A program made the translations under genes and the position numbers. From assembly GCF_019457905.1 (NCBI RefSeq), contig NZ_JAHZSV010000001.1, positions 1 through 64,000 of the forward strand: a stretch of 64,000 nt of DNA, in the 5' to 3' direction. The stretch is from Flagellimonas abyssi. GTDB taxonomy: Bacteria; Bacteroidota; Bacteroidia; Flavobacteriales; Flavobacteriaceae. Every line of letters starts with the position of its first letter. The first letter of the stretch is position 1. This document shows positions 28,448 to 38,145 of the stretch, piece after piece. The notes under the pieces are model-generated. The model worked only from the letters and a program-made list of their open reading frames with translations. It was not told the DNA's origin and did no database searches.

Positions 28448-28984
28448 ATGGCTGCAATTTTGGCATTAGGGGGGAGTAATTCTTCCACTTCTATCAATTT
28501 TAGATTGGTGAAATTTACCGTTTCCTTGGTTCAACAGCATGATATTCAACTCCTAAACATGTCAGAACATGCATTTCCCATGTTTAGTGAAGATTTGGAG
28601 AAATCAGATGGATATGCTGATTCCTTACAGGATTTGAAAGCAAAAATCAACAGTTCGGATGCACTTATTTTGTCCGTAAACGAGCATAATGGCAATCCGT
28701 CTGCATATTTTAAGAATGTATTGGATTGGTTGTCCCGCATGGACCGTAATTTTTTGGAAGGCACCAAGGTGTTTTTGATGTCCACATCGGGCGGCAGACG
28801 TGGCGCAAAAGGTTCTTTTACAGTGATTGAAGGTATGCTGCCAAGATTTGGAGCGGAAATAACAGCGAGCTTTTCATTGCCCTCTTTTTATGAGAATTTT
28901 GGTGATGATGGTATTTTGGACAAGACCCTGCAGATTGAACACCAACAGGCGCTGGATACATTTTTGGATTCCCTAAACTCATAA
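28448..28984 (+). CDS. NADPH-dependent FMN reductase-family protein
   Basis: A 178-residue flavodoxin-like protein with the FMN-phosphate loop GGSNSSTSIN near the N-terminus (residues 8-17) and the second loop SVNEHNGNPSAYFKNVLDWL (typical EYNxSxPxxLKNxxDW). It would reduce FMN or quinones. It lies 3 bp upstream of pabB and may be co-translated with it; no pathway link to folate is evident. Confidence 0.87.
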   Translation: MAAILALGGSNSSTSINFRLVKFTVSLVQQHDIQLLNMSEHAFPMFSEDLEKSDGYADSLQDLKAKINSSDALILSVNEHNGNPSAYFKNVLDWLSRMDRNFLEGTKVFLMSTSGGRRGAKGSFTVIEGMLPRFGAEITASFSLPSFYENFGDDGILDKTLQIEHQQALDTFLDSLNS

Positions 28985-28987
28985 CTA

Positions 28988-30277
28988 TTGCGGACGCATC
29001 GCTCCTTTAAGATAAAATCCCTTTTACAAAGTAAAGAGGCGCTTTTTTGGTGGTCCAAACAATTTGAAACGGCCGTTTGGCTGGACAGCAATTCCCATCA
29101 GGACCGATATTCCAGTTTTGAAGCCTGTTTAGCGGTTGGCGCATCTCAAAAATTTGAAATCACTAAAACGCTCCACGATTTTTTAGAAAACGAAAAAGAT
29201 TGGCTATTTGGTTACTTTTCATACGATGTAAAGAACGAGTTGGAGGACTTGACCTCAAATAATTTTGACGGTCTCGGGTTTCCGGCGGTGCAGTTTTTTC
29301 AGCCGTTAAAGGTTATCCGGGTAGAAAATGATGAGCTTCATTTCATTTATTTGAATGAGGTTGCTCAGGAAATTGAAGCGGATTTTGAAGAAATCAGAGA
29401 TTTTGTCCCTTTACAATTGCCGCCCGAGCCACAAGATGCTATCAAAATAAAAATGAGGATTCACAAGGATGCTTATTTTGAAAAGGCCCATCGTTTTTTG
29501 GAACATATTCACAGAGGAGATATTTATGAAGCCAACTTTTGTCAAGAGTTTTATGCCGAAGATGCTACCATCAATCCATGGGAGACCTATCAAAAGTTGA
29601 ATGGCATATCGGAACCGCCGTTTGCCGCTTTTGCACGCCTCAACGATAACTATTTGATGTGCGCTTCGCCTGAACGATATTTAAAAAAGCAAGGACAAAA
29701 AGTAATTTCACAACCCATAAAGGGAACTGCAAGGAGAGGTGATGATGAGCGGGAAGATGAAAAATTCAAAAGAGATTTAGCTCAAGATGAAAAAGAACGC
29801 TCCGAAAATATTATGATCACCGATTTGGTTCGGAATGATTTGTCCAAGAGTGCAATAAAGGGTTCGGTGCGAGTAGAGGAACTTTGTAACCCCTATACTT
29901 TTAAGCAAGTACATCAACTTATTTCCACAATAGTTTCAAACGTGCCTAAGGATAAATATCCGCTGGAATTAATCAAAGAAACTTTTCCAATGGGAAGTAT
30001 GACCGGAGCTCCAAAAATTTCCGCAATGAAAATCATCGAGGAATTGGAGGAAACCAAACGAGGTCTGTACAGCGGAGCGGTAGGTTATTTTTCACCAAAT
30101 GGTGATTTTGATTTCAATGTCGTGATTCGCAGTATTCTGTACAATGCAAGCAATAAATATGTGTCCTTTTCCGTAGGCAGTGCCATTACAGCTAAATCCG
30201 ACCCAGAAAGGGAGTATAAGGAATGTTTGCTGAAAGCTAAAGCAATGCGAACGGTTTTGGAGGAAAGAGAAACATAG
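28988..30277 (+). CDS. pabB: Aminodeoxychorismate synthase component I
   Basis: A 429-residue chorismate-binding enzyme of the anthranilate/ADC synthase family, for p-aminobenzoate (folate). Motifs in the C-terminal domain are HIHRGDIYEANFCQEFY, ISQPIKGTARRGDD, MITDLVRNDLSKSA, FPMGSMTGAPKISAMKIIEE and RGLYSGAVGYFSPNGDFDF. The start is TTG at 28988, 3 bp after the previous stop; the sequence from there (RTHRSFKI) fits the family and no ATG lies near. No glutamine amidotransferase partner is adjacent. PabB is preferred over TrpE because of length and lack of trp neighbours. Confidence 0.87.
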   Translation: MRTHRSFKIKSLLQSKEALFWWSKQFETAVWLDSNSHQDRYSSFEACLAVGASQKFEITKTLHDFLENEKDWLFGYFSYDVKNELEDLTSNNFDGLGFPAVQFFQPLKVIRVENDELHFIYLNEVAQEIEADFEEIRDFVPLQLPPEPQDAIKIKMRIHKDAYFEKAHRFLEHIHRGDIYEANFCQEFYAEDATINPWETYQKLNGISEPPFAAFARLNDNYLMCASPERYLKKQGQKVISQPIKGTARRGDDEREDEKFKRDLAQDEKERSENIMITDLVRNDLSKSAIKGSVRVEELCNPYTFKQVHQLISTIVSNVPKDKYPLELIKETFPMGSMTGAPKISAMKIIEELEETKRGLYSGAVGYFSPNGDFDFNVVIRSILYNASNKYVSFSVGSAITAKSDPEREYKECLLKAKAMRTVLEERET

Positions 30278-30610
30278 GTAAGGAAACAAGACCGCTGCGC
30301 TTTTGGATAAAAGAACACAGACCTATAAACAGATAACTCAGTAATCAGTATGCAGGTGTAAAAGTTCAAACGTCAAAATCGATAAAAAACATTCGGGAGG
30401 ATTTGTGGAATTGGTGTCAAAAAGAGAAAAGAATGAAGTGCAAGAGAAAAAGTACCAAGACCACTCCGCCGTTGGACATAAGGACGGATTTAAAGATGCT
30501 ATCAAGTATCAATTCAACCTCATACACGGATAGAAAAACACAATAACTCAGAAACATACTAACAATATAACCTAGCCGTAAGGCTTAGGGTTTATTTGTA
30601 AATTCGCATC
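30278..30610. other. 333-bp intergenic stretch with a start-less open frame
   Basis: The plus-strand frame 30345-30533 is open and reads coherently (e.g. HSGGFVELVSKREKNEVQEK, then GHKDGFKDAIKY), but it has no start codon and I recognise no family. It may be the tail of a lost gene. No hairpin or promoter is convincing. Confidence 0.25.
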
Positions 30611-31918
30611 ATGGTCCAAAAATTCAATGAGCACATTGTAAAAAGCTTGCCATTTCTCAAAGAGAAAAAACTTTTAGTGGCCTGCAGTGGAGGACTTGAC
30701 AGCGTTGTTTTAACTCATTTATGCGCTGCTTCAAAATTTGATTTTGCCATAGCACATTGCAATTTTTCGCTTCGAGGCGCAGAAAGTGAAGGGGACGAGA
30801 CCTTTGTAGCTGATTTGGCATCACAATTAGGGGTAGAATGTTTTGTGAAGCAGTTCAATACGGAACAAGAAGCCAAAACAAAGCGTTTATCCGTGCAAAT
30901 GGCCGCCAGGGAATTGCGCTACCAGTGGTTTGATGAACTGTTGACATCCAAGGGATACGATTATGTGCTGACGGCCCACCATGCGGATGATAGTTTGGAA
31001 ACTTTTCTCATCAATTTATCCCGAGGAACAGGTATTCAAGGGCTTTCGGGCATTCCTAAGATGAACGGGAACATTGTGCGACCGTTATTGTCCTTTTCAC
31101 GGGAAGAAATTTTGGAATTTGCCACCTTGGAAGGTAAGGAGTGGCGGGAAGACAGTAGCAATGCGAGTATCAAATACCTTCGTAACAAGATTCGTCATCA
31201 AATAGTTCCTATCGTAAAGGAACTCAATCCAACATTTCTTCAAAACTTTCAGCATACCCAACATTTTTTAAGGCAGACGAGCGATTTGGCACACAATTAT
31301 TTGGAAGAATTAAAATCAAAATTGTTTCGTCAACGAGATGGGGCTGTTGCAATTCCAATTGCCGAGCTTCAGCAGTTAAATCCCTTGGACGCTTATATTT
31401 ATGGATTGTTACATAGTTATGGATTTACCGAGTGGAACGATGTGAAGGATTTATTGACGGCCGAGAGTGGCAAACAAGTCTTTTCCAAGACCCATCGACT
31501 TCTTAAGAACAGGGATTTCTTGATTCTTGCTGAAATCATTCCTGAAATAAAAGGAACGTATAACCTTCATTTGGATAAAACTTCGGATGGATTGCCCATT
31601 AAAATACAGTTAGAAGAGGTAGAATCCTTTGAAAAACAGACACAAAATGTCGTATTTTTGGATATGGAAAAGTTAATCTTTCCGTTGGTGTTAAGAAACT
31701 GGGAAAAAGGCGACTATTTTTATCCTTTTGGGATGCAAGGAAAAAAAAAGTTGTCCAAATTTTTCAAGGATGAAAAAATGGACCTCATTTCAAAAGAAAA
31801 GCAATGGTTGCTTTGTTCAGGCGATAAAATTGTCTGGATTGTAGGCAAGCGCGCTGACGAAAGGTTCAAGGTTGAGGAATCAACCCGAAAAATAGTAAAG
31901 ATTTCATGGCTAAAATAA
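30611..31918 (+). CDS. tilS: tRNA(Ile)-lysidine synthase
   Basis: A 435-residue enzyme that converts C34 of the CAU-anticodon tRNA-Ile to lysidine with ATP. It has the PP-loop SGGLDS at residues 26-31. Downstream family residues are AHCNFSLRGAESEGDE, LTAHHADDSLETFLINLSRGT and REDSSNASIKYLRNKIRH. The C-terminal TilS domain contains FYPFGMQGKKKLSKFFKDEK. It is full length and essential in most bacteria. It overlaps the dsbD gene by 13 bp. Confidence 0.96.
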   Translation: MVQKFNEHIVKSLPFLKEKKLLVACSGGLDSVVLTHLCAASKFDFAIAHCNFSLRGAESEGDETFVADLASQLGVECFVKQFNTEQEAKTKRLSVQMAARELRYQWFDELLTSKGYDYVLTAHHADDSLETFLINLSRGTGIQGLSGIPKMNGNIVRPLLSFSREEILEFATLEGKEWREDSSNASIKYLRNKIRHQIVPIVKELNPTFLQNFQHTQHFLRQTSDLAHNYLEELKSKLFRQRDGAVAIPIAELQQLNPLDAYIYGLLHSYGFTEWNDVKDLLTAESGKQVFSKTHRLLKNRDFLILAEIIPEIKGTYNLHLDKTSDGLPIKIQLEEVESFEKQTQNVVFLDMEKLIFPLVLRNWEKGDYFYPFGMQGKKKLSKFFKDEKMDLISKEKQWLLCSGDKIVWIVGKRADERFKVEESTRKIVKISWLK

Positions 31919-33894
31919 AATTATCGCTTCTCTTTTTAGGATTATTGCTCATCAATTTGAGCACATTTGCCCAAACTGATAAGAACCCCGCAGTTTGGAG
32001 CCATGAGGTGCATAAATTGTCCGATACCGAATACGAATTGGTGTTCAAGGCAAAAATTATGGATGGGTGGCACATCTATTCACAGTATACGGATGAAGGT
32101 GGTTCTTTGCCCAGCGAATTTACTTTTAAAAAATCCGGTGAGGATTACGAGCTGGTAGGTAAAACGCAGGAAAGTGAAACAATCATAGAATACAGCGAAA
32201 TTTTTGAGGTAGATGAAACTTTTTTCAAAGAAGAGGCCATATTCACCCAAAAAATTAAACTTCTCGACCCGGATGTCAACCAGATTTCTGTGAATTTGTT
32301 CTACCAAATCTGCAAGGAGGTTTGCATTCCTGTTGACGAACTGTTCCAGATTTCGTTGGACGGAACAGGGTTTGTTGCAGAAGAGGCAGCTCTGGACGAA
32401 CGGAGCGTTGCCCTGGGTGAATCACTTAAGGTTAATTTTAAGAACAAGAATCTTTTGAATCAAAACGGAGTTACGGATTCTGAAGGAAGGTCCAATCTGT
32501 GGATGATTTTTGGATTGGGTTTTATCGGGGGATTAATAGCCTTGTTGACGCCCTGCGTGTTCCCTATGATTCCTTTGACGGTGTCTTTTTTCACCAAGCA
32601 GACCCAGAATAAATCCAAAGGAATAGTAAACGCCTTGCTCTACGGTTTCTTTATCGTTTTGATTTATTTCTTGTTGAGCTTACCGTTCCATTTGTTCAAT
32701 TCGGTGGACTCGCAAATTTTGAACACCATCGCCACCAATATCTGGTTGAACGTGTTCTTCTTTGTCATTTTTGTATTCTTTGCCTTTTCATTCTTTGGCT
32801 ACTATGAATTGACGTTGCCCAGTTCTTGGGCGAACAAAATGGATTCGGCCTCGTCCAAAGTAGGAGGGGGATTGGGTATCTTTTTTATGGCCTTGACGCT
32901 GGCCATAGTATCATTTTCTTGTACAGGACCCATTTTGGGAGGTCTTTTAGGAAGTACAACCTTGGCTGAAGGGAACGTGGCCACCAACTTAACCTCGGGA
33001 ATGGTTGGTTTTGGTTTGGCATTGGCGCTTCCGTTTGCTTTGTTTGCCATGTTTCCAGCTTGGTTAAATTCGTTGCCAAAATCTGGTGGTTGGATGACGA
33101 CCGTAAAAGTGGTGCTTGGGTTCTTGGAATTGGCACTCGCCTTCAAATTCTTATCCAACGCAGATTTGGTGGGGAACTGGGGCATTTTTAAACGAGAAAT
33201 TTTTATTGGTATCTGGGTAGTGCTATTTGTTTTGATGACACTTTACCTATTCGGAATTTTTAGGTTTCCGCATGATGGACCCAAAAAGAATCTCTCAACG
33301 GCCCGAAAAGGATTTGGTTTATTGAGTTTTGCCTTCACGGTGTATTTGGTACTCGGATTGTTCAATATTACACCATTAAAATTGTTGAGCGGGTTCCCGC
33401 CACCAAGTTTTTACAGTGTGGTAGAAACAGAGAGCGATTGTCCGTTAGGGTTGGATTGCTATAAAGATTTTGAAAAAGGCGTGGCTTACGCGCAAGAAGT
33501 AAACAAGCCTATTTTACTCGATTTTACGGGCTGGGCCTGTGTAAATTGTAGAAAAATGGAGGAAAATGTGTGGAGCGATTCCAATATTTACCCCATTTTA
33601 AAGGAAGATTATGTGTTGATTTCACTTTATGTTGATGATAGAAAAGAACTGCCTGAATCCGAGCAGTTCGATTTTAAATATGACTCTGGACGGGTGAAAT
33701 CCATCCAGACGATTGGCCAAAAATGGGGGACGTTCCAGACCATTAATTTTAATGCCGCATCCCAACCCTATTATGTATTGCTTTCTCCAAATCTTGAAAT
33801 TCTTAACGAAGCGGTACAATATGTTGACGTTGAAACCTATGAGAAATGGTTAAAGTCAGGCTTGGAAAAACACCATCTTTCCATGATCAAATAG
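31906..33894 (+). CDS. dsbD: Protein-disulfide reductase DsbD family
   Basis: A 662-residue inner-membrane electron carrier. It has a signal peptide (residues 1-22, ending STFAQ) and an N-terminal immunoglobulin-like DsbD-alpha domain with a Cys pair (ICKEVCIPVD). Eight membrane helices carry the conserved TPCVFPMIPLT and SFSCTGPILGG cysteines. The C-terminal periplasmic thioredoxin domain has CVNC (Cys545, Cys548 in WACVNCRKMEE). It passes reducing power from thioredoxin to periplasmic proteins. Its start codon lies inside tilS. Confidence 0.93.
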   Translation: MAKIKLSLLFLGLLLINLSTFAQTDKNPAVWSHEVHKLSDTEYELVFKAKIMDGWHIYSQYTDEGGSLPSEFTFKKSGEDYELVGKTQESETIIEYSEIFEVDETFFKEEAIFTQKIKLLDPDVNQISVNLFYQICKEVCIPVDELFQISLDGTGFVAEEAALDERSVALGESLKVNFKNKNLLNQNGVTDSEGRSNLWMIFGLGFIGGLIALLTPCVFPMIPLTVSFFTKQTQNKSKGIVNALLYGFFIVLIYFLLSLPFHLFNSVDSQILNTIATNIWLNVFFFVIFVFFAFSFFGYYELTLPSSWANKMDSASSKVGGGLGIFFMALTLAIVSFSCTGPILGGLLGSTTLAEGNVATNLTSGMVGFGLALALPFALFAMFPAWLNSLPKSGGWMTTVKVVLGFLELALAFKFLSNADLVGNWGIFKREIFIGIWVVLFVLMTLYLFGIFRFPHDGPKKNLSTARKGFGLLSFAFTVYLVLGLFNITPLKLLSGFPPPSFYSVVETESDCPLGLDCYKDFEKGVAYAQEVNKPILLDFTGWACVNCRKMEENVWSDSNIYPILKEDYVLISLYVDDRKELPESEQFDFKYDSGRVKSIQTIGQKWGTFQTINFNAASQPYYVLLSPNLEILNEAVQYVDVETYEKWLKSGLEKHHLSMIK

Positions 33895-33974
33895 TTGATA
33901 TTTGTCAATATTTTATTAAAGTCATCTAAGAAATTAATTATACCTTAGAGTACTAATTGACTTAACCCATCTTC

Positions 33975-36362
33975 GTGAAAACGTACAAAAAGATTCTTCT
34001 TGTTCTTGCAGGATTCCTTCTACTTGTAATTATAGGTATTGCTATATTCTTAAATTCCCTAAAACCAGACTATAGCGGTGAAAAAAAACTGCCAGGTATT
34101 TCCAATGAGGTAACCACTTATTTTGACTCCTATGGAATTCCTCATATTTATGCCGAGAACGAGGCTGATGCATTGAAGGCATTGGGTTATGTTCATGCTC
34201 AGGACAGATTATGGCAAATGGAGTTGTTGCGAAGGGTGGCCAAAGGAAGACTTTCTGAGGTTTTTGGGAAGGATATGATTGGAACTGACAAGTTTTTTCT
34301 CTCTCTGGGCATTGCCGATCACACAAAAGAAACTGTTGCTAGTCTTGCTACCGATAGTGAAACCATTGTGCTCGCCGAAGCCTATCTGGATGGAGTCAAT
34401 GAATTTCTAAAACAGGGACCGACTCCCATAGAGTTTTATTTGACCGGCATCGATAAGGAGCCCTTTACCATTGAAGATGTGTACAATGCGGTGGGATATA
34501 TGGCATTCAGTTTTGCCATGGCCCACAAAACAGACCCTTTGTTGACAAGTATGCGCAACAAATTGGGGGACGAGTACATGAAGGACTTGGCCATAAGTTC
34601 GGATACCTCTACTGTATGGATTAAAAATTTTAAAGGAGAAGTTACCGATACTCTCGGTACAAATATTACCGCAAGTGTGAATACAGCCTTAAGCAAGCTA
34701 CCCATTCCGCAATTCGAAGGAAGCAACAGTTGGGTGATTGCTCCGCAAAAAACTAAAAATGGAAAGGTGATTTTGGCCAACGACCCTCACATTGGGTTTG
34801 CACAACCTTCGGTTTGGTATGAGGCCCACATAAGTACCCCAACCTATGAAAAGTACGGGTATCATTTGGCAGGAGTTCCATTTCCTTTATTGGGACACAA
34901 CAGAAATCTGGCGTACGGACTCACCATGTTCGAGAACGACGACATCGATTTTTATTATGAAGAAACCCACCCATCCGATAGTACCAAATACAAAACAGCA
35001 GAAGGATGGAAGGACTATGAATTTGTAAATAAAACCATCAAAGTAAAAGATGGTGAGGATGTATCGTTTACTTACAAGAAAACACATCACGGGCCTGTCT
35101 TAAACAATATAGCTGACCAAATTTCGGAGGAAAAACCAGTTGCCATGTCTTGGATATATACCAAACCCAAGAATATGGTGATGCATGCCTTATACGGATT
35201 GAGCCATGCAAGCAATATGAAAGAGTTTAAAAACGCTTTGCCCAATATTCATGCACCGGGACTCAATGTAATGTATGGTGATGCCCAAGGAAATGTGGCA
35301 TGGTGGGCCACCGCCAAGCTTTACGAGATGCCGGACATTCTGTCCACCAAGTTTATTTTGGATGGCACATCAGGCAAAGAAGAGCCATTGCGCTATTTGG
35401 ACTTTTCAGAGAATCCCATGGCCGAGAATCCACCATGGAACTATGTGTATTCTGCCAATAACCAGCCCGACTCCATTGCAGGGATGCTCTATCCTGGTTA
35501 TTATTTGCCTGAAAACCGTGCCAAGCGGATTGTGCAGTTATTGGACGCTAAAGATGATTGGGACAGGGAATCCATTTCTGAGATGATATTGGATGTTACC
35601 TCTCCAGTGAACACGGATGTGGTCACCGAGTTGATTAAATTGTTCGATGTTTCAAATTTGAACAATGAACAATTGGTGCTTTTGGACTCCATGAAAAATT
35701 GGAATGGGGAATATAGGCTCAAATCCATTAGCCCGGTGATATATCACAGGACACTATATTTTATGGTAAAGAATACCATGGAAGACGAATTGGGCCCAGA
35801 AATGTTCAAACAATTCTTGTCCACACATCTATTTAAGAGACAGATAGCTTGGGGCTCCAGTATGAAATCCGGAAAATGGTGGGACAACGTCAACACTCCA
35901 GATGTAGTGGAAACAAGGCAGGATATCGTGTTGATGTCGTTCGCTCAGACATGGGAATCATTGATTAAAGACTTTGGAGAGGATACTAGCCAGTGGACTT
36001 GGGACAAGGTACATACTTTGGAACATGGGCACCCCTTTGGCCAAGTGGCATCCTTGAGAAAATACTTCAATGTGGGGCCATTCCCTGTAGAAGGTACACG
36101 TGAGGTAATAAACAATCTTGCTTTTCCTTACGACAGCACCGGTTTCTATAAGGTGAATTCAGGACCTTCGACCCGTAGAATCATAGATTTCTCCGATATC
36201 GAGAACAGCATCAGTATTTTGCCGACCGGGCAATCCGGTAACCCCCTGAGCAAACATTACGATGATCAAGCACAGATGTATGTCAACGGAGAGTTCCGTA
36301 AAATGATGATGAACAAGAAGGAAATTGAAGAAACTGCTGCATCTGTTTTGATCTTTCGTTAA
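33975..36362 (+). CDS. Penicillin acylase-family Ntn hydrolase
   Basis: A 795-residue exported hydrolase. It has an N-terminal signal anchor (KKILLVLAGFLLLVIIGIAI) and an alpha-chain motif (GIPHIYAENEADALKALGYVHAQDRLWQMELLRR). The autocleavage site is at Gly-Ser250 (FEG-SNSWVIAPQKT), freeing the nucleophilic Ser250 of the beta chain. Conserved NDPHIGF and HGPVLNN segments follow. The family cleaves amide-linked acyl groups (penicillins, acyl-homoserine lactones, N-acyl amino acids); the natural substrate is unknown, and quorum-quenching activity is possible. The start is GTG at 33975. It stands alone. Confidence 0.92.
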   Translation: MKTYKKILLVLAGFLLLVIIGIAIFLNSLKPDYSGEKKLPGISNEVTTYFDSYGIPHIYAENEADALKALGYVHAQDRLWQMELLRRVAKGRLSEVFGKDMIGTDKFFLSLGIADHTKETVASLATDSETIVLAEAYLDGVNEFLKQGPTPIEFYLTGIDKEPFTIEDVYNAVGYMAFSFAMAHKTDPLLTSMRNKLGDEYMKDLAISSDTSTVWIKNFKGEVTDTLGTNITASVNTALSKLPIPQFEGSNSWVIAPQKTKNGKVILANDPHIGFAQPSVWYEAHISTPTYEKYGYHLAGVPFPLLGHNRNLAYGLTMFENDDIDFYYEETHPSDSTKYKTAEGWKDYEFVNKTIKVKDGEDVSFTYKKTHHGPVLNNIADQISEEKPVAMSWIYTKPKNMVMHALYGLSHASNMKEFKNALPNIHAPGLNVMYGDAQGNVAWWATAKLYEMPDILSTKFILDGTSGKEEPLRYLDFSENPMAENPPWNYVYSANNQPDSIAGMLYPGYYLPENRAKRIVQLLDAKDDWDRESISEMILDVTSPVNTDVVTELIKLFDVSNLNNEQLVLLDSMKNWNGEYRLKSISPVIYHRTLYFMVKNTMEDELGPEMFKQFLSTHLFKRQIAWGSSMKSGKWWDNVNTPDVVETRQDIVLMSFAQTWESLIKDFGEDTSQWTWDKVHTLEHGHPFGQVASLRKYFNVGPFPVEGTREVINNLAFPYDSTGFYKVNSGPSTRRIIDFSDIENSISILPTGQSGNPLSKHYDDQAQMYVNGEFRKMMMNKKEIEETAASVLIFR

Positions 36363-36373
36363 TTCAAAAGGGG

Positions 36374-36404
36374 CATTCGTCAATTCAAATAAGGGTATCG
36401 TCAA
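36374..36404 (+). promoter_or_regulatory. 21-bp-period direct repeat upstream of yifB
   Basis: CATTCGTCAA (36374-36383) and GTATCGTCAA (36395-36404) lie in direct orientation, 21 bp apart, 63 bp before the ATG. The preceding AAAAGGGGCAT matches the string before the second copy at 23541. See the matching pair upstream of the surface lipoprotein. Confidence 0.45.
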
Positions 36405-36467
36405 ACCATTGATTTTTTTGATTGGAGATTGGCTATTTTCTTAGCCTTTTTCAATTAGAAAGGTTAT

Positions 36468-38003
36468 ATGCTTATAAAAGTTTACGGAAGTGCCGTTTTT
36501 GGAATCGAAGCAACAACAATTGTTGTAGAGGTCAATATAGATAAGGGTATTGGTTATCATTTGGTTGGATTGCCGGATAACGCCATTAAAGAAAGCAATT
36601 TTAGGATAGCTGCGGCTCTTCAGAATAACGGGTATCGCATTCCCGGAAAAAAAATCACCATCAATATGGCACCTGCCGACCTAAGAAAGGAAGGTTCTGC
36701 CTATGATTTGACACTGGCCATCGGTATTTTAACCGCATCCAATCAGATTCGTTCCGAAAATATCGACAAGTATTTAATTATGGGGGAGCTGTCTTTGGAT
36801 GGGAGCCTGCAACCGATAAAAGGCGCTTTGCCCATTGCCATCAAAGCAAAAGAGGAAGGTTTTGAGGGGTTTATACTGCCCAAAGAAAACGCGAATGAAG
36901 CAGCGGTGGTAAATGGACTGAAAGTATATGGGGTCGAGAACATAAAAGAGGTAATCGACTTTTTTGATACCGATGCACCTTTGGAACAAACGGTGGTGGA
37001 TACCCGACAGGAATTTTATGAACACCTGAGCTTTCCCGAGTTTGATTTTTCAGATGTAAAAGGGCAGGAGAGTATTAAAAGATGTATGGAAATTGCTGCT
37101 GCCGGAGGCCACAACGTCATCTTGATAGGTCCACCGGGTGCGGGAAAGACCATGCTGGCCAAAAGGTTGCCTTCCATTCTGCCTCCAATGACACTTCACG
37201 AAGCACTGGAAACTACCAAAATCCACAGTGTTGTCGGAAAGGTAAAGAATAGGGGGTTGATGAGCCAAAGACCGTTTAGAAGCCCTCACCATACCATTAG
37301 CAGCGCTGCCTTGGTAGGAGGAGGCAGTTATCCGCAGCCAGGCGAGATTTCGTTGGCACATAACGGTGTTCTGTTCTTGGACGAACTGCCCGAGTTTGAA
37401 CGCCGTGTGCTCGAAGTTATGCGACAACCGATAGAGGATAGAGAGGTTACTATAGCCAGGGCCCAGTTTACGGTAACATACCCTAGCAGTTTTATGCTGG
37501 TGGCCAGTATGAACCCGAGCCCAGGGGGCTATTTTAACGACCCAGATGCGCCGGTCACTTCCTCACCGGCTGAAATGCAACGTTATTTGGGCAAGATATC
37601 CGGACCATTATTGGATAGGATCGATATCCACATTGAAGTGACCCCGGTCCCTTTTGATAAATTGTCCGAGGAACGAAAAGGGGAGAGCAGTGCCATTATC
37701 AGGGAACAAGTAGAGGCGGCACGCCAGTTACAGACCCGAAGATTCAAAAAGATTGAAGGAATTCATTACAATGCCCAAATGGGTACTAAGCATATTAGGG
37801 AGTTCTGTAAACTCAACGAATCCTCTAAATATCTCTTGAAAGAAGCGATGCAACGACTGAATTTGTCGGCCAGAGCTTACGACAGAATTTTGAAAGTGGC
37901 ACGTACCATTGCAGATTTAGAGGGTATTGAAGGGGTAGTGGAAAACCATATATCGGAAGCCATTCAGTACCGGAGTCTGGACAGAGAAGGCTGGTTGGGG
38001 TGA
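36468..38003 (+). CDS. YifB/ComM-family Mg-chelatase-like AAA+ ATPase
   Basis: A 511-residue protein. The N-terminal Lon-S5-like domain (VKVYGSAVFGIEA, YDLTLAIGIL) lacks a proteolytic role in this family. The AAA+ core has Walker A GPPGAGKT (residues 221-228), Walker B VLFLDELPEF and sensor segments (SFMLVASMNPSPGGY). The C-terminal helical domain is LNLSARAYDRILKVARTIADL. ComM, its best-studied relative, is a hexameric helicase that promotes branch migration during natural transformation. The 21-bp direct repeats upstream suggest controlled expression. Confidence 0.94.
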   Translation: MLIKVYGSAVFGIEATTIVVEVNIDKGIGYHLVGLPDNAIKESNFRIAAALQNNGYRIPGKKITINMAPADLRKEGSAYDLTLAIGILTASNQIRSENIDKYLIMGELSLDGSLQPIKGALPIAIKAKEEGFEGFILPKENANEAAVVNGLKVYGVENIKEVIDFFDTDAPLEQTVVDTRQEFYEHLSFPEFDFSDVKGQESIKRCMEIAAAGGHNVILIGPPGAGKTMLAKRLPSILPPMTLHEALETTKIHSVVGKVKNRGLMSQRPFRSPHHTISSAALVGGGSYPQPGEISLAHNGVLFLDELPEFERRVLEVMRQPIEDREVTIARAQFTVTYPSSFMLVASMNPSPGGYFNDPDAPVTSSPAEMQRYLGKISGPLLDRIDIHIEVTPVPFDKLSEERKGESSAIIREQVEAARQLQTRRFKKIEGIHYNAQMGTKHIREFCKLNESSKYLLKEAMQRLNLSARAYDRILKVARTIADLEGIEGVVENHISEAIQYRSLDREGWLG

Positions 38004-38145
38004 TAAAGGATACTTTACCTTATTAACCACTTCGAATAGTTTTTCCGCTTCACAAACTTACATGTGCCATGGTATGGTATTCCGAAGTTTGTTGTACAAT
38101 CTTATATCTTAAAACGTATGTTGTTTTTTAGTAAGGATTGCAAGA

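Noticed and set aside
30345-30533. Small gene in the pabB-tilS spacer
   Set aside because: The frame is coherent but lacks any start codon and any recognisable family; recorded only as a possible remnant.
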